Source: an uncultured Lachnospiraceae bacterium
Lineage (GTDB): Bacteria; Bacillota; Clostridia; Lachnospirales; Lachnospiraceae
NCBI GenBank assembly: GCA_902761225.1
Contig: CACWJQ010000008.1
Coordinates: 1 to 56,249 of the forward strand
Direction: 5' to 3'
DNA: 56,249 bases
The notes under the pieces were generated by a model, which saw nothing but the letters and a program-made list of their open reading frames with translations, did no database searches and had not been told where the DNA came from. Both the position numbers and the translations under genes were made by a program. Below, piece by piece: positions 8,432 to 18,027 of the stretch (the stretch's first letter is position 1; every line of letters starts with the position of its first letter).

Positions 8432-10606
8432 TCAGGCCGCTTTTACGACATACTCGGTATAAAGTCTGTAATATTCACCGATTGCATCTTCAAACAGGCC
8501 GCGGAAATCCTCATCCTTATACAGACCGTCATTATTCTGTCTGATCCCGTCAAAACTCAGATGACATATCGCAGGGGGATTGTTAAGATCAAGTAATATC
8601 GCATTCCTGAGCTGTTCTGTTGTCTGATAAACAAGATCTGCTGACCAGAACTGATCCCCCGACTCATTACTCCATTTAGTAAATACAAGCTTGCATCCGA
8701 TGGGAGTTGTCTTTTCTATAGCACCTTCAAGGTCATAATCCTCTGCACCGAGTGCAGCAAGCACGCTTCCTATATTGGAATCATGTCCGCACAGGAATGT
8801 GAACTTCCTGTTACTCATACCCATCTCATAATCGATCTCTTCAAGTAAAGGCTTGGCAACATTGATTGCAACAAGAGGCGCTGTAAAAAGTACATCCCCA
8901 TATACATCCTTTATCTCTGCGATCTGTTCCCACTCTTCCATGGTAAGCTCATTGCCGAATGCAGCTTTCACGGCATCACTCTCTTCATAGTACTGCAGAG
9001 TCAGTGCATCGCTGACGGAACATGCTGTTTTCAGGGAACCTGATACAGCAGGTTCTGCCCCTGTGACAAGGGAGAAGATGCTGTCGTCAGTAACAAATCC
9101 GGTAATATCTCCGTTCTTGTAACTTTCGGAATCTGTAAGCCCGATCACCTCTGAAAGCAGTTCGTAATTGTCTTCAAGACCGGCTATACGGTCTTCGAAC
9201 ATATCCAGTATCTGATCCTTGGCATCTGCTGCGTATTCGTCGGTACAGAAGGTAAGCTGCGGAGTGAATACAGGATCCATCTTATCGAACTCTGCATGAT
9301 ATTCAACTTCAAGTCCTGCAGTAGGAAGAAGCGCCGATGCAAAATACTGAGCTGTTGCTATGGTACGCTGTTTGGAATTGGCATATATCCTGAACTCTCC
9401 GGGCGCAGGATCATAACCCGCTGTGATAAGCCCTTCCTCCTCCATCCATTTGCGGAAGTAATGACCCATTTCCGTTTCAAGGACTCCTCCTCTGAGTGAC
9501 AGTTCACTAGGTGCGGATGTCCATTCGAACCAGTCATAGGGTGTTATGGAACCCAGAACAGAGCCTGCTCCGCTTAAGGGGGATCTGATATTATGTCTGC
9601 TGAGAACGATCACCTGCTCAAGCGTATATCCCTCATAAGATATGCTCCGGGTGATGTCCTCCTGATCAGCATCATCTGTGTCTTCATTCTCCGGATCAGC
9701 CTGGTCATCATTATCTTCTTCGTCATCATCCCCCGAACCGGCATCAGCATTCTCCACTCTTTCGATATCCTCAGACTGATCTATGGTGAGATCAAATCCT
9801 GCAAACATCTCATTATCCGGAATCTGCATCTCAAATCCGTCGGTATCATCCCAGGTAATAGTCCCCTGAGTGAGCTTAAGCCCCAGCACATGCCCGCCCA
9901 TAGTCCTGTCATCGGAGATAAAGTGAAGATGCCATCCGGTGGCATTAAGATCCTTCATATAAGGCGGACAGTAAAGACATACCAGCGTACCATCCACATT
10001 CTCGTAATCAAAGAAAGTCTGATCAGTCTCAAGCACATCGGCAAGCGGCTTATAAGGCTCTTCCTGGGCCAGCTCGCTTCTGACATTTATCTCGGAAAAC
10101 CTTCCATCAATCCTGACCATGTAGAACCTGTTGATGCCTCTTTCCTCAACTGTTTCATTCAGAATATCAAGGAGCGAACCGATATCTCCTATTCTCCTGA
10201 TATCCATCTCCATATCACTGTCAAGAAATGTCACATTGGAGAAAGGAACTGTCTCGGTATCAGGCACCTCCTCAACAGTGCCATCACCTGCAGCACGGTA
10301 CACTTCACCATCGATGACTATCATCTCACCGTTAAGGGCGTCGAATGTACCAAGGCCTGTGTCACCATGCTCCTTAAGTTCTTCAACAGTTATACTTCCA
10401 TGATAATCCCCGAATGTAAGCCCCTGCAGAAGGGACACCTGGAACATCACATCCCTCTGTTCATCTGATACGGAAACATCCGGGAATTTATCGGATAATG
10501 CACGGTCTGTACGGCTTCTTTCCCCTCTTATGGGTCCGGAGCAGGCTGCAAGTGAAAATGTCATCATAAAAGCCATTGAAACAGATATAATCTTCTTGAT
10601 CATCAT
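8432..10606 (-). CDS. Lipoprotein fusing acetolactate-decarboxylase and histidine acid phosphatase domains
   Basis: About 724 residues. The start is the ATG preceded six bases away by AAGGACAG; an upstream in-frame ATG lies at the predicted -10 box. A signal peptide ends in the lipobox LAAC (Cys22), so the protein is likely anchored outside the membrane. Residues about 50-275 match alpha-acetolactate decarboxylase: LGTFDALNGEMIVIDG, FYMVRIDGRF and HLHFISDDRTMGGHVL, which keeps the three zinc-ligand histidines (226, 228, 239). An acidic linker (about 287-318, Asp/Glu rich) follows. The C-terminal 400 residues are a clade-2 histidine acid phosphatase with RHNIRSP (Arg337, His338) and the proton-donor HD in CGHDSNIGS. 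I know of no described protein with this pairing. The enzyme roles follow from family; the combined role is unknown. Confidence 0.88.
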   Translation of the reverse strand: MMIKKIISVSMAFMMTFSLAACSGPIRGERSRTDRALSDKFPDVSVSDEQRDVMFQVSLLQGLTFGDYHGSITVEELKEHGDTGLGTFDALNGEMIVIDGEVYRAAGDGTVEEVPDTETVPFSNVTFLDSDMEMDIRRIGDIGSLLDILNETVEERGINRFYMVRIDGRFSEINVRSELAQEEPYKPLADVLETDQTFFDYENVDGTLVCLYCPPYMKDLNATGWHLHFISDDRTMGGHVLGLKLTQGTITWDDTDGFEMQIPDNEMFAGFDLTIDQSEDIERVENADAGSGDDDEEDNDDQADPENEDTDDADQEDITRSISYEGYTLEQVIVLSRHNIRSPLSGAGSVLGSITPYDWFEWTSAPSELSLRGGVLETEMGHYFRKWMEEEGLITAGYDPAPGEFRIYANSKQRTIATAQYFASALLPTAGLEVEYHAEFDKMDPVFTPQLTFCTDEYAADAKDQILDMFEDRIAGLEDNYELLSEVIGLTDSESYKNGDITGFVTDDSIFSLVTGAEPAVSGSLKTACSVSDALTLQYYEESDAVKAAFGNELTMEEWEQIAEIKDVYGDVLFTAPLVAINVAKPLLEEIDYEMGMSNRKFTFLCGHDSNIGSVLAALGAEDYDLEGAIEKTTPIGCKLVFTKWSNESGDQFWSADLVYQTTEQLRNAILLDLNNPPAICHLSFDGIRQNNDGLYKDEDFRGLFEDAIGEYYRLYTEYVVKAA

Positions 10607-10663
10607 ATTTTTCTGTCCTTTTTTATCTGTTAACTTATCCGGAGATACAACATCCCCATTTAA

Positions 10664-10676
10664 CTTTACCATTATA
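10664..10676 (-). promoter_or_regulatory. Candidate promoter of the phosphatase lipoprotein gene
   Basis: A consensus TATAAT -10 lies at 10671-10676 (minus strand) with no convincing -35. The predicted leader is about 58 bases, ending in the AAGGACAG ribosome site. The longer in-frame ATG at 10672 would sit on this -10, which supports the shorter start. Confidence 0.5.
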
Positions 10677-10706
10677 GAAAAAAAAGTGTAAGGAAAGCAT
10701 ACTTTT
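10675..10706 (-). terminator. Weak AT-rich hairpin with T-run after the flavoprotein gene
   Basis: On the minus strand AAAAGT and ACTTTT arms enclose 13 bases and run into seven T residues. It begins in the stop codon of the upstream flavoprotein gene. The stem is only six AT-rich pairs, so termination is likely to be partial. Confidence 0.3.
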
Positions 10707-12354
10707 ACTTAAGCGGACTGTACTTTCTTATGACAGATTCTGCACCGCGCAATCCGTCTGCAGCTGCCGAGGTTATCCCTCCGGCATATCCTGCCCCTTC
10801 TCCGAGAGGATAGATACCTGAGATCGAGCTTTCCAGATTCCCGTCACGCGGGATACGGACAGGGGAGCTTGTCCTGGATTCCACTCCTGCCATAATGACT
10901 TCGGGTGCATCGAAGTTCCTGATGGTATGTGCAAAGGAGGTCATTCCATCCACAAACAGCCTGTTGATCTTTTCGTCAAAAATACCTGTAAGATCACACC
11001 ACTCATATTCACCTTTAAAGACAGGTTCAAAACCTTCACCTCTGCATCCATCATCTGAAGATTCGGAGGAGACTGTACTGTTCTCTGTTTTAATCACTGC
11101 ATCCTTAAATTCACCGTATCTCTGAGCCGGGATTCTGCCCTGGGCAAGATCATACGCTCTCTTTTCAAGATTCCTCTGATATTCAATACCCGCAAGAGGA
11201 TGATCCGAAGGATACTCGGATACGGGTATGCTGACGACTATGGCAGAGTTGGCATTGGCAGAGTCTCTTCCGCTGTAGCTCATCCCGTTAACACAGAGTT
11301 CTCCCTCTTCGGATGACGCATTTACCACATATCCTCCGGGACACATACAGAATGAGAACACGCCCCTGTCTTCAAAATTTGCCGTAACCTTATAGGGAGA
11401 TGCACCAAGCAGTTCTGCAGCTTCGTATGAACCGTATCTGTCGAGGTTGATCATCTTCTGTGGATGCTGCACCCTGAAACCCGCTGCAAAGGGCTTTTGT
11501 TCCATCTTAAGGCCGTTATCATACAGCATCTTATATGTATCCCTTGCTGAATGTCCGGTTGCAAGTATGAGCACCTCACACGGGATTTCCTCCGGTGCTC
11601 CTTCACGGTCTGTGACAGTTACCGAAACAACTCTTCCTTCATTCATGGCAATACCTGTCAGTTTGGTTTCAAATCTGACTTCACCGCCGTTTTCGATTAT
11701 CTTTTCCCTGATACTCTTGACAATACCCGGAAGAATGTCCGTACCAAGATGAGGCATCTGTTCATAGAGAATATCAAAAGGTGCTCCGTTATCAGAGAAG
11801 ATCTTCAGGACTTCATGGATCCTTCCGTCCTTATCCTTAACGGATGTTGCCAGTTTGCCATCCGAAAATGTACCTGCACCTCCCTCACCGAATTGAACAT
11901 TCGATATGGTATCAAGAACTCCGGTTTCCCAGAATCTCTTTACATCATTCTTACGCTCTTCAACGCTTCTGCCCCTCTCGATAATAAGCGGCTTATATCC
12001 CCTGAGTGCCAGTTCGTATGCGCAGAATAGTCCTGCAGGACCCATACCTGTGATAACAGGTCTGTGTGTCAGTTTTTCATTGCCGCCTTCGGGTGCTTTA
12101 TATAAGACCGGAGAAAAAACAGAAACTGATGCATCCTTTCTTAACTTCTTCAATATCTTCTCATCATTTCCCGTCCTGACCCAGACACTGTATACGTTAA
12201 AAAGCTCCGGTTTCTTACGTGCATCCAGAGACTTTCTTATGATACCCAGTTCAAGGATATCTTCTTTCCTGATACCCAGTTTACGTGACACTGCTTTGAT
12301 CAGGCCTTTATCATCTTTTGATGGGGCGCATTTAAGCTGGTCTATACGGATCAT
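10705..12354 (-). CDS. FAD-dependent dehydrogenase, COG2509 type
   Basis: About 549 residues. The chosen start is the ATG that overlaps the previous stop as ATGA, with AGGAG nine bases upstream; an earlier in-frame start would add 22 unconserved residues. An N-terminal alpha/beta domain (about 1-85) precedes the FAD domain with GMGPAGLFCAYELA and an ERG end to the second strand. Further hallmarks are NVQFGEGGAGTFSDGKL and the C-terminal GEGAGYAGGITSAAADG. These match the family of uncharacterised FAD-dependent dehydrogenases distantly related to geranylgeranyl reductases; substrate unknown. It is translationally coupled to another flavoprotein gene just upstream. Confidence 0.88.
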   Translation of the reverse strand: MIRIDQLKCAPSKDDKGLIKAVSRKLGIRKEDILELGIIRKSLDARKKPELFNVYSVWVRTGNDEKILKKLRKDASVSVFSPVLYKAPEGGNEKLTHRPVITGMGPAGLFCAYELALRGYKPLIIERGRSVEERKNDVKRFWETGVLDTISNVQFGEGGAGTFSDGKLATSVKDKDGRIHEVLKIFSDNGAPFDILYEQMPHLGTDILPGIVKSIREKIIENGGEVRFETKLTGIAMNEGRVVSVTVTDREGAPEEIPCEVLILATGHSARDTYKMLYDNGLKMEQKPFAAGFRVQHPQKMINLDRYGSYEAAELLGASPYKVTANFEDRGVFSFCMCPGGYVVNASSEEGELCVNGMSYSGRDSANANSAIVVSIPVSEYPSDHPLAGIEYQRNLEKRAYDLAQGRIPAQRYGEFKDAVIKTENSTVSSESSDDGCRGEGFEPVFKGEYEWCDLTGIFDEKINRLFVDGMTSFAHTIRNFDAPEVIMAGVESRTSSPVRIPRDGNLESSISGIYPLGEGAGYAGGITSAAADGLRGAESVIRKYSPLK

Positions 12355-13586
12355 TTCATAACACTCCTGCCTGCGATAAGCCCGGTTGCCCAGGCAAGAT
12401 AAAGATTGTATCCACCGCATTTTCCGTCTATATCGAGAAGTTCTCCCGTAACATAAGCACCGTTTACATCTTTCAGCATACAGTTCTTATCTATAAGACA
12501 GGGAGAAATACCGCCGCACATAGTCTGTGCCTTCTCTTTACTCTCCGTACCTGTCACGGTGAAGGTAAGCTCCTTACACAGTGTGATCAGTCTGTCGATA
12601 TTATCTGAGGGAATCTTTGATACTTCATCCCTTCCGGATATTCCGGCTTTCAGATAGATATACTTGGCGAGTTTATCATTGAGCATTCCATTAAGGAGCT
12701 CATATATCTTCCTGTCAGGATGAGTATTTATATAATTCATGATATATGATGACAGTTCATCACTTGTCATTTCCGGCATAAGATCGATACAGACCGTAAC
12801 ATATCTTTCCATATCAAGGTACACGGAGGCCTGTCTGCTGATCTGAAATACGGGGATTCCCGAAATGCACTCTTTTGTAAACTGAAGTTCACCCTCATCG
12901 CTCCCAAGGAGTTCATCACCGGAATAAAGAGATACCCTTCCCTTTGCCCTGACGCCCGCGCAGGATGTTATATCTTCCGATACAGTAAGTCCGCATAATG
13001 CAGGAAGATTATTTCTGAACCTGTTTTTATCCTTCAAAAGAGATCCGAACATAACAGCAGGATCGGAATTCTTTATCTCAAAACCGCCTGAGCCGAGTCC
13101 GGAGGCAAGGATAACACGGTCACATTTCACCTGCGAATCATTTACTTTAAGCAGGAAGCCATCATCCGATCTTTCAATACATGTTACAACTGATGAATAA
13201 ACCGGTTGCACTCCTGCGCTGTTTAATTCGGTCATAAGTGCATTCAGAACAGATGATGCCTGCATCGATCTGGGATACAGATATCCGTTTTTCGATACAG
13301 TGATAATTCCGAGTGAATCAAAGAAAGATTTCAGATCATAGGCAGTAAATGAAGAAATGAGTTCATCAAGGAACTCATCACCTTCCCTGTCCGAAGTATA
13401 GAAACACGATGCATCAAGGTATTCATTACCAAGATTACATCTGCCGTTACCGGTGGCGAGGATCTTTCTTCCCGGTCTGTCGGATGCTTCATAGATAGTT
13501 ATCTGAGCGGGATCGGCACCGCTTCTTATTGCAGAAATGGCTGCAGTCATCCCGGATGCACCGCAGCCAATGATCGATATCCTCAT
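12351..13586 (-). CDS. HI0933/YhiN/BaiN-like flavoprotein
   Basis: A 411-residue NAD(P)/FAD-dependent oxidoreductase of the COG2081 family. The N-terminal Rossmann motif is IGCGASGMTAA, followed by the family signature GRKILATGNGRCNLGN. The C-terminus has GELLDIDGKCGGYNLYLAWATG, matching the last FAD-binding segment. In gut clostridia a member (BaiN) was linked to bile-acid dehydroxylation steps, but most members have no known substrate, and nothing here suggests bile acids. It starts just after the flippase stop, and its own stop overlaps the next start. Confidence 0.87.
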   Translation of the reverse strand: MRISIIGCGASGMTAAISAIRSGADPAQITIYEASDRPGRKILATGNGRCNLGNEYLDASCFYTSDREGDEFLDELISSFTAYDLKSFFDSLGIITVSKNGYLYPRSMQASSVLNALMTELNSAGVQPVYSSVVTCIERSDDGFLLKVNDSQVKCDRVILASGLGSGGFEIKNSDPAVMFGSLLKDKNRFRNNLPALCGLTVSEDITSCAGVRAKGRVSLYSGDELLGSDEGELQFTKECISGIPVFQISRQASVYLDMERYVTVCIDLMPEMTSDELSSYIMNYINTHPDRKIYELLNGMLNDKLAKYIYLKAGISGRDEVSKIPSDNIDRLITLCKELTFTVTGTESKEKAQTMCGGISPCLIDKNCMLKDVNGAYVTGELLDIDGKCGGYNLYLAWATGLIAGRSVMK

Positions 13587-13587
13587 T

Positions 13588-15162
13588 TCAGATCACCTTT
13601 AGAATCTGTCCAAGCGAGTACAGCACTCCGCCAAGGGGCATGAGTTTCAGTTCCGCATCCGTGTAATTCCTCAAAAGAAGGAGAACGGAATGATATATGA
13701 TCAGCCCTATGGGAATACACATGATCATTGTAAAGAGATTACCCAGATGAGCAGCTGCAGCATTTGTTATGAGCAGCATGAATATCGCGGTAACGGCACC
13801 GGACACCACAGGAAGAAGTACATTCCTGAGAGGATCGAACACCATTCCCATTTTAAGATAAGTAATGACGCACCACATGATCATGGAGACAGCCGAGTAT
13901 ACTATCACGGCTATTGTAAATCCCATGTAGAAGCTCAGCTGCGAACCACCGCATATCCTTACCGCCATGATGGAAAGGAGTCCGGCAACCGCATCGGCTA
14001 TGATCCTGAGAAGACGGTCATCCCTCATCATGCAGAGCTGATCCGCAAAAAGAGCCATGGATAAGAATACTGATGCCATAACAATTAGTCTGAGTTCTGT
14101 CGAAAGGGACATTCCAGACTCTGCGAGAAGCAGTCTGCCCATCAGCTTTGCTACTGCAGCAAAGAATCCTGTACAGAAAACCGAAGTGATTGCCACGATA
14201 TGTATTCCAAAATCAAAGTATGATCTGGACATTCCCTTTTCATTTTTACGCACACTGTTCACCCAGCTGACAGATGCGGCTGTTCCGCTGTAACCTGCAG
14301 CGATGGAGGATATGGCAAAGGGAATGAACAGAACGGTAAATGCCGTTCCTATGACTGTTGCGTCATGAGCCGATGAAGCTGCGGCAACAAGGAAAATGCA
14401 AAATACGGTGCCATGCACAAGACTTCCGGCTCTCTTCTTCCAAAGGTTCAGAAAAACGGCAACCGGTCTGTCCTTGCCGGAATATGATTCGTAACCGCCG
14501 GCCGTCTTCACCTTCAGGCCCAGCCTGACAATGAACAGGAAAGCAAATACCAGTGCTTCCGAAATACAGAAACCGATAAAAAGTCCGGAAGATGCATATA
14601 CATATTTAAGGTCATCGTCCATAAGAAGCGTGGCCGCAATGACACCTTTGTCATAAAATGAACTCATGAACAGATATCCTAAGAAGATCCTGAACACTTC
14701 TCTTACAAGTCCTGAAATGCATATGGCTTTATCGCCTGATGAAACCGATGCATATCCGATCAGATACTCGTTGATCATCCTGAAGAAAAAGAAAACAGCC
14801 AGATAAATACCAAGATACCTGCCCTTAGGAAGTCCCATAACTCCTGACATAAGCTTAAAGTTCAGCACTCCGCAAAGTATGGCTCCGATGACTCCGAACA
14901 CAAGCTGATTCACAAAAGCCATGGACAGAATGCTCATAGCATTATTCCTCTGTCCCTTTGAAAGTCTGGCTCTTACCATTCTCGAAACAACGTCGGAGAA
15001 TCCCTCTCCCAGCACCATCCATATCAGCGCACATACCAGATACGAACAGACCATATATCCTGTTCCCGTATCGGAAAGAATATGTCTGTACACAAATACG
15101 GAAAGTACAGATATCAGAAGTGCTATATATTCTGTCTTTTTCTTATAGATATAGTTTTTCAT
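13588..15162 (-). CDS. MOP-superfamily flippase (SpoVB/MurJ/MATE-like)
   Basis: A 524-residue protein almost wholly made of membrane segments (about 12-14). Length and layout fit the MOP superfamily of lipid-linked sugar or polysaccharide exporters (MurJ, SpoVB, Wzx) or MATE transporters. The short YSGKDRPVAVFLNLWKK loop may be cytoplasmic. The start overlaps the YbeY stop by one base (TGATG) with AGAGGAAA upstream. Because it lies among housekeeping genes rather than in a polysaccharide cluster, a general cell-wall flippase role is plausible, but no substrate-defining residues can be recognised by eye. Confidence 0.7.
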   Translation of the reverse strand: MKNYIYKKKTEYIALLISVLSVFVYRHILSDTGTGYMVCSYLVCALIWMVLGEGFSDVVSRMVRARLSKGQRNNAMSILSMAFVNQLVFGVIGAILCGVLNFKLMSGVMGLPKGRYLGIYLAVFFFFRMINEYLIGYASVSSGDKAICISGLVREVFRIFLGYLFMSSFYDKGVIAATLLMDDDLKYVYASSGLFIGFCISEALVFAFLFIVRLGLKVKTAGGYESYSGKDRPVAVFLNLWKKRAGSLVHGTVFCIFLVAAASSAHDATVIGTAFTVLFIPFAISSIAAGYSGTAASVSWVNSVRKNEKGMSRSYFDFGIHIVAITSVFCTGFFAAVAKLMGRLLLAESGMSLSTELRLIVMASVFLSMALFADQLCMMRDDRLLRIIADAVAGLLSIMAVRICGGSQLSFYMGFTIAVIVYSAVSMIMWCVITYLKMGMVFDPLRNVLLPVVSGAVTAIFMLLITNAAAAHLGNLFTMIMCIPIGLIIYHSVLLLLRNYTDAELKLMPLGGVLYSLGQILKVI

Positions 15163-15668
15163 CAGTTTCCTCTTGTGATGCCTAATCTGTCCAGTATATT
15201 TTCCTGTCTGGAGAACATATCCTTTTCTTCATCAGGTGTCATGTGGTCATATCCGCAGAGATGAAGACAGCTGTGAGCCGTAAGAAACGCCATCTCCCTT
15301 TTTATGCTGTGTCCGAAATCCTCCGCCTGTGAAAAGATCCTGTCGGCGTTAAGTATTATATCCCCGAGCAGAAGTTCCCCTGTTTCCGGATCTGTATAAT
15401 CAGCTTTTCTTTCATCCGGAACGGTAAAATCAGAAGGTCTCTCAAAATCAATGTTAGGAAATGAAAGAACATCCGTAGGAGAATCAATCCCCCTGTAATC
15501 CCTGTTGAGCTGTCTGATACCTTCGGAATCCGTTATCAGAACATTCACGGATGCATTATCAACAGGCGCTCCTTCAGATGAAAATGCCTCCAGGCACACG
15601 GTCCTTATAAGCCCGGATTCATCAAATCCAAAATCCTCTTCCGTTTCATTTTCAATGTAAAAAGTCAT
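15162..15668 (-). CDS. ybeY: Endoribonuclease YbeY, rRNA maturation factor
   Basis: A 168-residue metal-dependent RNase involved in 16S rRNA 3'-end processing and ribosome quality control. The zinc motif HSCLHLCGYDH gives the H-x3-H-x5-H triad near the C-terminus. The region PTDVLSFP in the middle is also characteristic. The length is typical. The start overlaps the PhoH stop by one base (TAATG), the usual phoH-ybeY pairing of Firmicutes. Confidence 0.97.
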   Translation of the reverse strand: MTFYIENETEEDFGFDESGLIRTVCLEAFSSEGAPVDNASVNVLITDSEGIRQLNRDYRGIDSPTDVLSFPNIDFERPSDFTVPDERKADYTDPETGELLLGDIILNADRIFSQAEDFGHSIKREMAFLTAHSCLHLCGYDHMTPDEEKDMFSRQENILDRLGITRGN

Positions 15669-16648
15669 TATTTATGCTTTCTGTCCTGTGTTCTCTTATT
15701 CTCGTAATCTTCGTATCTCTTTACTATCTTCTGTACAAGAGGATGCCTTACAACGTCCTTGCTTGTAAGTCTGCAGAATGCGATCTCATCCATGCTTCCG
15801 AGAACCTTCATGGCAACATCAAGTCCCGAAACGGTTCCGGGTGCAAGATCCTTCTGCGTGGCATCTCCCGTGACGACTACCTTGGAACCGAATCCGATCC
15901 TTGTAAGGAACATCTTCATCTGAGCAGGAGTTGTATTCTGTGCTTCGTCCAGTATGATGAACGCATTATCAAGAGTTCTTCCTCTCATATATGCAAGAGG
16001 AGCCACTTCGATAAGCCCTTTCTCCATATTGAGATTGAATTTTTCAGGGCCCATTATCTGGAATAGCGCATCATACAGCGGTCTTAGATACGGATCCACC
16101 TTGCTCTGAAGATCACCGGGAAGAAATCCCAGCTTTTCACCTGCCTCTATGGCGGGTCTCGTAAGGATGATCCTTCCCACCTCTTCGTTCTTGAACGCAG
16201 TGATCGCCATAGCCATGGCAAGATAGGTCTTTCCCGTACCTGCAGGACCTACACCGAAGGTTATCATCTTATCCCTGATCGCACCGACGTAGGCTTTCTG
16301 ACCGAGAGTCTTGGGCAGTACAGGCTTTCCTGCAGCTGTATGACAGATAACATTGGAGCCGGTCTCACTGAGCGCACCTTCGTGGTCTTCCGAAGCTTCT
16401 TCTATTGCATAGTTGACACTCTGTTCTTCTATCTCGTTGCCCTTTCCGGAATAATCCTTAAGATCCATTATAACTGACATAGCCTTTCTGGCATTCTCTT
16501 CATCTCCGTAAACATAGAGATATCCGTTTCTTGATACCACTCTTACGTTCATTGAGGACTCAACCTTTTTGATGTATGCGTCCCTCATGCCGAAGATGTT
16601 TCTCATCTCATCGCCTGTCAATTCGGCTTTTATTGAAAATCCTTCCAT
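15668..16648 (-). CDS. PhoH-family ATPase (PhoH-like/YbeZ)
   Basis: A 326-residue cytoplasmic P-loop protein. The N-terminal part (about 20-90) resembles a KH-like RNA-binding fold. The PhoH domain has Walker A GPAGTGKTYLA, Walker B IILDEAQN and the GDATQKDL motif. PhoH-like proteins are thought to help YbeY in rRNA processing as RNA helicase-type ATPases. The gene is translationally coupled to ybeY and lies 18 bases after the phosphorylase gene. Confidence 0.94.
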   Translation of the reverse strand: MEGFSIKAELTGDEMRNIFGMRDAYIKKVESSMNVRVVSRNGYLYVYGDEENARKAMSVIMDLKDYSGKGNEIEEQSVNYAIEEASEDHEGALSETGSNVICHTAAGKPVLPKTLGQKAYVGAIRDKMITFGVGPAGTGKTYLAMAMAITAFKNEEVGRIILTRPAIEAGEKLGFLPGDLQSKVDPYLRPLYDALFQIMGPEKFNLNMEKGLIEVAPLAYMRGRTLDNAFIILDEAQNTTPAQMKMFLTRIGFGSKVVVTGDATQKDLAPGTVSGLDVAMKVLGSMDEIAFCRLTSKDVVRHPLVQKIVKRYEDYENKRTQDRKHK

Positions 16649-16666
16649 TTAACCTCTCTGAGAAAA

Positions 16667-17971
16667 TCATTCAATTATCATTTTGATCAGATCCTGTGGT
16701 GCAGGCTCTGCATCTGATATAACATACGAAGCTTTAAGCTTGTCAACAGCTTCTGACAGATTCTTTTCATCGTTATAATATACGATGGCAAGGTCATCAC
16801 CGGTCCCTACATGATCTCCGCGTTTCTTAAGGAGTCTGATGCCTACGGACAGATCTATCACATCCTCCTTGGATGCTCTTCCGCCTCCGAGCATCATGCA
16901 TGATACTCCCACTTCATCGCATATGATCCTCTCAACATATCCGGATCTGTCAGCCTTTATGTTGATGCACTTATCCGAAACCTTAAGCGTCTCGGGATGG
17001 TAGACCTGATCTGCACTTCCGCCCTGTGCCTCAATGAATTCCCCAAGCTTTTTAAGAGCAGCTCCGCTCTCTACAGCTTCCTTTGCAAGAGCACGCGCTT
17101 CATCAACAGATGATGCCCTGCCTCCGAGCATAATCATATATGACGCAAGTGTCATAACAAGCTCTGTAAAATCCTCAGGGCCTTTACCCATAAGAGTATC
17201 TATGGCCTCTCTTACTTCGATGGCATTACCCACGGCATTTCCAAGAGGCTGGTCCATATCGCTTATGACTGCAATGCACTTTCTTCCTGCTCCCTTTCCG
17301 ATCCGTACCATCTCCTCTGCAAGAGCCTTTGAATCCTCAAGAGTCTTCATGAAAGCCCCGCTTCCGGTCTTCACATCAAGTACAATGGCATCTGCACCTG
17401 CGGCAAGCTTCTTGCTCATTATGGAGCTTGCTATAAGGGACATGTTCTCAACTGTTCCGGTAACATCCCTAAGGGCATAGAGCTTCTTATCTGCGGGAGC
17501 AAGATCGGCTGTCTGTCCCATTATCGAGATGCCTATCCTGTTCACATTATCAATGAACTCAGATGTGGAAATGGATACATTGAATCCGTCAAAGCTTTCC
17601 AGCTTATCGATGGTTCCTCCTGTATGTCCGAGTCCTCTTCCGCTCATCTTGGCTATTGGCACACCGCATGCCGAGACGATGGGAGTAAGGGCAAGAGAAG
17701 TCTTATCACCGACGCCTCCCGTAGAATGCTTGTCAACCTTGATCCCCCTGATCGCGGAAAGATCCAGCTTATCACCGGAATTCTCCATTTCGGTGGTCAG
17801 AGTCAGAGTCTCTCTTTCATTCATTCCACGGAAATAGATCGCCATCATCAGTGCGGAAACCTGATAATCGGGTATCTCTCCTTTTGTATATCCTTCTACG
17901 AAAAAAGAGATCTCTTCATCAGTGAGTTCATTCCCGTTCCTTTTAGACGTTATGATGTCCACCATTCTCAT
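16667..17971 (-). CDS. pdp: Pyrimidine-nucleoside phosphorylase
   Basis: About 434 residues, the usual length. It cleaves uridine and thymidine with phosphate to the base and (deoxy)ribose-1-phosphate. The family signature SGRGLGHTGGTIDKLES is intact, as are KHSTGGVGDKTS (phosphate site) and VDKHSTGG. The start was set at the ATG eight bases after AGGAG; the ATG six codons earlier lies upstream of that ribosome site. There is no other nucleoside-salvage gene beside it, so the operon position is likely historical rather than functional. Confidence 0.95.
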   Translation of the reverse strand: MRMVDIITSKRNGNELTDEEISFFVEGYTKGEIPDYQVSALMMAIYFRGMNERETLTLTTEMENSGDKLDLSAIRGIKVDKHSTGGVGDKTSLALTPIVSACGVPIAKMSGRGLGHTGGTIDKLESFDGFNVSISTSEFIDNVNRIGISIMGQTADLAPADKKLYALRDVTGTVENMSLIASSIMSKKLAAGADAIVLDVKTGSGAFMKTLEDSKALAEEMVRIGKGAGRKCIAVISDMDQPLGNAVGNAIEVREAIDTLMGKGPEDFTELVMTLASYMIMLGGRASSVDEARALAKEAVESGAALKKLGEFIEAQGGSADQVYHPETLKVSDKCINIKADRSGYVERIICDEVGVSCMMLGGGRASKEDVIDLSVGIRLLKKRGDHVGTGDDLAIVYYNDEKNLSEAVDKLKASYVISDAEPAPQDLIKMIIE

Positions 17972-18027
17972 GACCAGATCTCCTTTCAATCCAATAAAAT
18001 ATTAAATTATGCCTTTATCACGGCTTA

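Noticed and set aside
9593-10468. 291-codon plus-strand frame
   Set aside because: Antisense to the decarboxylase-phosphatase lipoprotein, with no domain features and no ribosome site.
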